Shown here one piece after another: positions 59,251-64,000 of a DNA stretch of 64,000 nucleotides. The position numbers and the translations under genes are program-made. Numbering within the stretch: position 1 is the stretch's first letter; the number at the start of each line of letters is the position of its first letter. Origin of the DNA: Tenodera sinensis (taxonomy: Eukaryota; Arthropoda; Insecta; Mantodea; Mantidae); the NCBI GenBank assembly GCA_030765045.1, contig CM060961.1:34275805-34339804 (forward strand), written 5' to 3'. The notes beneath the pieces are model-generated. The model was given only the letters and a program-made list of their open reading frames with translations, was not told the DNA's origin and did no database searches.

Positions 59251-59790
59251 TTAAACTTTCCTTGTCCGGAAGGGTGGCTGTGTTGATTTACGTTTATAGC
59301 CTGGTTGAGTGATTTCCCTTTTCAAGCACCAACAGTAGTCCGCTAGCATCGCAACATTCCACCGACCCTGATATATCCCCTCCATCTCTTTGATTTCTTG
59401 ATGGAATCTTTCACCTTGTTCATCACCGAGGAATCCTAAATTATTAGGAAAATAGTCTAGATGCGAATACAAAACTTAGACCCAAGTAGTCGTAACTTTT
59501 CTAACATATTTCTCAAAATTACTTCATATTATGCAACCTTTGTATTTCCCAGAAACTTATTGACTATTTCCAAAACTGTACTCCCTTTCACTAGCTGCCT
59601 TATCTGAGGTCCATCAAATACGTCCTCTTTTATCTTAACTTCAGACATCACAGAAAATTTACTGCTCAAATATTTAAAGCACGAACCGTTTTTATCTAAT
59701 GCTTTGACAAATTGTTTCTTAATACCCAGTTTTATACGTAATGGAGGTAATATTTTCTTTGGATCAACTTGACTGGCACGAATTACATTT
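59251..59790 (-). pseudogene. Broken uncharacterised arthropod protein (TE-associated?)
   Basis: One minus frame reads V-D-P-K-K-I-L-P-P-L-R-I-K-L-G-I, then K-Q-F-V-K-A-L-D-K and F-D-G-P-Q-I-R. After a stop and frameshift near 59470-59520 a second frame reads S-H-L-D-Y-F-P-N-N-L-G, then E-Q-G-E-R-F-H-Q-E-I and Y-Q-G-R-W-N-V-A-M-L-A-D-Y-C-W. I recognise these blocks and their order from a high-copy family of uncharacterised proteins in insect and other arthropod genomes, probably transposon-derived. Function unknown. The 5' part is cut off at T5H copy 24. Confidence 0.65.
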
Positions 59791-59792
59791 TT

Positions 59793-60588
59793 ACTTTCTC
59801 TATTTGTAAGTAGAGGAAGTATTGTATTCCACCGAAAAATTCGATGTCGAGATTTCACCGGAAATATATATTATGCTGTCCACCGTGTGTACGCGTGTGT
59901 GTGTGTGTGTGTGTGTGTGCGTGTGTGTCAATCTGTGGACAGCATAATTTAAAAACCAAAAGTCGGTTAAAAACCAAAGTTGCTAGTTAGGCTTAATGTC
60001 TTTCACGGATGCGACACAAAGATTTTGAAGAAAATTCCTCCACCCAAACTACCCTTTACATGGAAAAGTTTTCGAAAATTTCTATTTTCTTGAAAATGTC
60101 TCTAATGATTTTGATTACAATGTCATATGTTTGAGATACTTTTATGACAAATGAAATGTATATCTTGAATTTTCTTGCTATAGCCCTATTTACTCTGGAT
60201 GACTTTTGCATAACTGGTAAACCGTAAGAGATAGAACAAATCTTACCATACAAAAAATGTAGGTCTTGGTAAAACGCATAAATTTATGTCCAAATAATTT
60301 TTTGTAGAGTGAACCATTTCGGGGATATTGCTTGTTATTTGTGTGAGTTATGGAGAACTTATACTTCTGTCAAATGGAACATCGTTAACCACGAGAGAAC
60401 GGAACTTGAAAGAACGGAATTTGAAAGCTCTAAAAGATTTGGCTATCGCTCAAAGCGTGATGTATTCCCATATTCTGCTTGCACCTACAAGGGAATAAGC
60501 AATAACTAATACGAAGGTGTAGGAGTAAGAGTTTGTAAGAAGGGTTAGTCCAAGAGTAGAGAAAGTCATGTGAGTGCAACACATCGGA
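59793..60588 (+). mobile_element. T5H copy 24, full length
   Basis: ACTTTCTCTATTTGTAAG to CATCGGA, with exactly T5 on both sides (59788-59792; 60589-60593). TG core at 59886-59930. Confidence 0.9.
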
Positions 60589-60795
<207 letters not shown>

Positions 60796-60799
60796 GAAA

Positions 60800-61784
60800 C
60801 TCTCATAATCGATTAATTTTCATGCAACGAAGTCATTGGTTCAAATTGCTTTTAAGCAAACCGTATGGATAATATCATAAAACAGATTAAAGCAAGAAGG
60901 TTCATCATAATGCATTCTCATGACTGTTCCGCACGAGTTGTAACTTGGATCGAGGTGTAGAAAACTCATTTGCATAATTCAGCATATGAGTTATGCCAGA
61001 ATTCCGTGTTAATAAGACAGGAATGTTTATGTGCGTTTGCTATGTATATACTTACAGAACTCGGAGCACTTCTGTTTCGGTTTTAATGAATGTCATGCAA
61101 ACCGAACCCATTTCAGTGATAAGAAAACACGACAAGAGTGGAGAAGTAGCTAAATTAAAACACAAACACTCCAACTTTAGATAACTTTGAGTAAATATCT
61201 TGGCGCTTTCGTGCACAGGAATGGAATAAGAACATCGCTCTTTCTCTCTCTCTCTCTCTTGAAGTTGTTTGATAAATTGTAAGTGCGATATGATAGAACT
61301 GACCTCGAGGCATGAAATTTGCTTTAAGTACTCTTTGTATACCACCGCCCTTAGCATTAACATGTTTTTTATTATCTGTTCCCTCATTCTCTGTTTAAAT
61401 AGACTGAATTAATGGAACAGCACAGTTCATTGTACGGTTATCATTACAATGAAAGGCTAACGTTTTTCACCTACACCAGGATGTGTTCCATTTCACAAAA
61501 TAAAAAAAAAAATAAAAAAAATAAAAAAAAAATTAAAAAAAAACAGAAAATCGCGGTTTTGTTAGAAGTATGTCATTCCTTTGAATCTCCCTCAGTCCTA
61601 TAAGTATCTGATATTAACCTTTTAATGAATAGTTTTCTTTTTTGGCAACAAAGATCTTCAGTCAACGTTTTAGAATTCTGTAACAGTGCTTATTTTCATG
61701 TTGTATTAGCATAAATAAAATAAAGGTATTGGTATATTATAAATGTATCAATTTTTTCCAGTATTGATTTTTTATTAGCATGTA
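60800..61784. other. Unassigned interval, about 1 kb
   Basis: A-rich tract at 61499-61545 and a short (TC)n at 61240-61258. No gene supported. Confidence 0.4.
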
Positions 61785-62180
61785 ATGGAAGTATTGCACT
61801 CGACCCAAAATTTCTATATCGACTTTTCACCGGAAATATATGTTTTGAGACCCTCAGAATCCAAAAAGTCACCTTAGAAAAAAGTTTGCGTGTCTATGAA
61901 CAGCGTAACTCAAAAACAAAAAGTCAGTTTAAAACCAAAGTTGGTATTTAAGTTTAATATCTTTCAAGGATGCGACACGAAGGTTTTGAAGAAAATTTCT
62001 AACGATTTTGATTAAAATGTTTAAGATATTTTTATGCCAAAAGAAATATATATTTTGATTTTTCTTCCTATACCCCATGTAATCCTGTTTACTCTCGATG
62101 ACTTTTGCATAACTGGTAAACCGTAAGAGATAGACTAAATCTTACTGTACCAAAAATGTAACATACAATTTATGTTGAAT
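61785..62180 (+). mobile_element. T5H copy 25, deleted, no microsatellite
   Basis: 'tgtaatggaagtattgcact' to 'aacatacaatttatgttgaa'. The core is reduced to 'gtttgcgtgtctatgaacag', and an internal deletion follows 'gaagaaaattt'. Confidence 0.75.
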
Positions 62181-62299
62181 TAAAAGTACTGTATTCAACT
62201 CAAAGATAACACTGCACTTAGTCGGGAAAGTCCCCTTGTTCCGAAGTTATTCCAGGAGAGTGTTGGATGAGTGGGAACGAGTGAATGAGAGAGAGAACA

Positions 62300-62530
62300 G
62301 TACAACTTGAAGAAAGGAAAGTCTAATAAATATCAAACTTGCCATGCTAAGTGTTTCATGAAATTCTACAACTATCATTTATACAAAACATTTTAATGGC
62401 ATAATGATTTTAACATAATATCATGAGACATGCAATTTATATCTTCACTATTCCTTGAATAACCTCTGAACTCCTTTTCATTTTAATTGCATTCTGTGTA
62501 ACTGGAAAATTGTAAGGAACACACAGAAGG
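62300..62530 (+). repeat. T5H very old fragment
   Basis: Weak match of 'taaatatcaaacttg', 'acattttaatggcataatga' and 'ctgtgtaactggaaaattgt' to the middle of T5H. Confidence 0.35.
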
Positions 62531-63465
62531 TTACTTTAGGAAACGCGTGAAGTGGTTAGAATACAGAACTTGAGTCAAATGTTTTCCTGCACGGCTAGTT
62601 GCTTCCGACAACTCTATGCCCTGGAAAATGTTTCTAATCAGAATATGTCATTTCACGGAAAATGTTCCAAAGTTTCCGTTTCTTCTTTTTTCTTTTGCTT
62701 TGCAAGAGCTCGTTAGTGTTACTTTTAAATTTGTTCCTTCGTTCTAGTGTTCAGAATTTGAACTTTATTTCACCGTGTTGTACATACTCATATTTAGTTT
62801 GAGATCCTTTCTGAACACAAATGTATCGAATAACGTTATATGGATAGAAGAATCATATTTTATGAATTTTCTAATATACAAGTAAAGAAAAATAATACGT
62901 TACAAGGCTCAATGCGCGGTAGACACGTGGTCATATTTTGTCAATAAAACTATTCCATAAATGTCTTTTTTATTTGAAAAAGTTTGAGCATCACCAGTGA
63001 TGTTGAATTCTTGGAAGAGTTTAAACTTTGGCATAGGACGTGTTCGGACACGTCCTAAAGTTGTGGGTTAGGAATTTCCATATCTGCATTTCCAGTCTTG
63101 GAAACATGGTGTGGGCTGGGTGATGTCTGTTGGGGTAATATTGTTGATAGAGCTAGCAAGCCTTCCGTTCATTACTTAGGGCTTTTCATAACATGAGAAA
63201 CGTTTGGTAAGCTCCCCTTTTGTAGGACCACTATTATTCGTCGACGATAGCCACGCAAATGTATGCTGTAAATGACGTATCAGCTGATGCAGTATCTAAG
63301 GTTGTTTAACAGCCCATGACGATGAATACCACGTTTACAGGATAATCGGGGAATCTATCCCCGGTCATTCCCGGTACCATTTTTGAGGCTCCAACGCATA
63401 AACAAGGAGTTTCTAGACATTGGCTTATAAAGAAAATATGATCACATAAGACATATCCATTCGTT
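62531..63465. other. Unassigned interval
   Basis: No gene supported. The right part may be an unrecognised upstream portion of the retrotransposon remnant that follows. Confidence 0.35.
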
Positions 63466-63469
63466 TCAT

Positions 63470-63850
63470 CTTCTAATGCAGAAACAGGAGCAATTCCTGT
63501 CTTTCTGGAACAACTAATATGCAGATTGGATACATTTTACGATGTGGCCTTATTCACAGATTCTAAAGTTGTTGTCTATGGAATAGATTCACATAAAATG
63601 GTGTCAAAGTTAAACAGTGTCACTAAATGACCCAGTAACCTAAAAGGTGCAATTATAGTGGATACCTCCACATAGTGGAATTGCTGGGCATGAGTCTGTT
63701 AACTTCTTTACAAAAGGGGTTCCAGCTTATTTAAAACACAACGAAAGCTTACCCTTTCACATCCATATAACGACTAATTAAAACAATTCATGAACGGTTT
63801 AGACAACCCTGTCACAGACACCTTAAAGGATGTAATAGGAATAGGCGTGA
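63470..63850 (+). pseudogene. RNase H domain remnant of a non-LTR retrotransposon
   Basis: Near 63544 the plus strand encodes V-A-L-F-T-D-S-K-V-V-V-Y-G-I, with the catalytic Asp of the TDS box. Near 63650-63720 it encodes V-Q-L-stop-W-I-P-P-H-S-G-I-A-G-H-E-S-V-N-F-F, matching 'vq.W.PsH.Gi.GNE.aD.lA'. An in-frame stop is present, and the last catalytic Asp is replaced by Asn. Typical of Jockey/R1-type elements. Inactive. Confidence 0.65.
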
Positions 63851-64000
63851 TTGCTAAACGTCACACGAAATGCATTAGCCATTCATTCACAAAGCCGAAC
63901 GTCCTTGGTTTAATCGTAGTGACTGCAATCAAATATAGCCGTAGTAAAGGATGGGGAGGGTCCACGTAAAATAACCAGTGAGTTGATAAACGTGCATTAT

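Overview
This window is non-coding, repeat-dominated DNA from a large animal genome, most probably an arthropod and plausibly a polyneopteran insect such as a cockroach or termite. That is an inference from AT-rich DNA, several tRNA-headed SINE families, decayed non-LTR retrotransposons, hAT and piggyBac remnants, and an uncharacterised protein family I associate with arthropods. I see no intact host gene, no rRNA, no convincing functional tRNA, no operon and no CRISPR array. Almost all open reading frames are short, lie inside repeats, or are translations of microsatellites.

The main constituent is one dispersed element family, called T5H here (T5-flanked, hairpin-ended). I count about 30 copies and fragments on both strands, roughly 19 kb or 29% of the window by eye. 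A full copy is about 800-900 bp. It starts with a 12-bp-stem hairpin (ACTTTCTCTACT / GGTA / AGTAGGGGAAGT). It has a (TG)n microsatellite at a fixed site about 120 bp in, then about 650 bp of conserved AT-rich sequence without a recognisable gene. Near the 3' end is an inverted copy of the 5' motif (GTAGAGAAAGT), then a small hairpin (ATGTG / AGTGCAA / CACAT) and the end CAGA. Well-preserved copies sit between runs of five or six T. Two sites show that the target itself was a T run: copy 9 sits in the T run of copy 8, and copy 1 has a filled-versus-empty paralogue pair. Its architecture recalls non-autonomous rolling-circle elements (Helentron/DINE-1 type), but the apparent T5 duplication does not fit, so its class is open.

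Region by region: 1-3.3 kb holds one T5H copy and a perfect 813-bp (TG)n tract. 4-5 kb has two copies of SINE A. 6-7 kb has a T5H copy inside a hAT-like end. 7-14 kb has aged T5H copies and reverse-transcriptase and RNase H debris. 16-22 kb has several T5H copies, including one nested in another. 27-32 kb has a palindromic T5H arrangement and SINEs. 31.5-34.2 kb is a T5H copy split by an 1,849-bp piggyBac element whose transposase has lost its catalytic core. 34-43 kb is more T5H plus retrotransposon debris. 43.9-45.4 kb is a three-level nest: a SINE C split by a hAT element that is itself split by T5H. A BED-finger pseudo-ORF follows at 45.6-45.9 kb. 46-56 kb has T5H, SINEs and a small inverted-repeat element. 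57.6-58.1 kb is an LTR-like segment. 59.25-59.8 kb is a broken uncharacterised arthropod protein gene. The window ends in an RNase H remnant of a non-LTR retrotransposon.

Nothing here works together as a pathway. The biology is the layering of mobile elements and their relative ages, and the steady conversion of the T5H core into long microsatellites.
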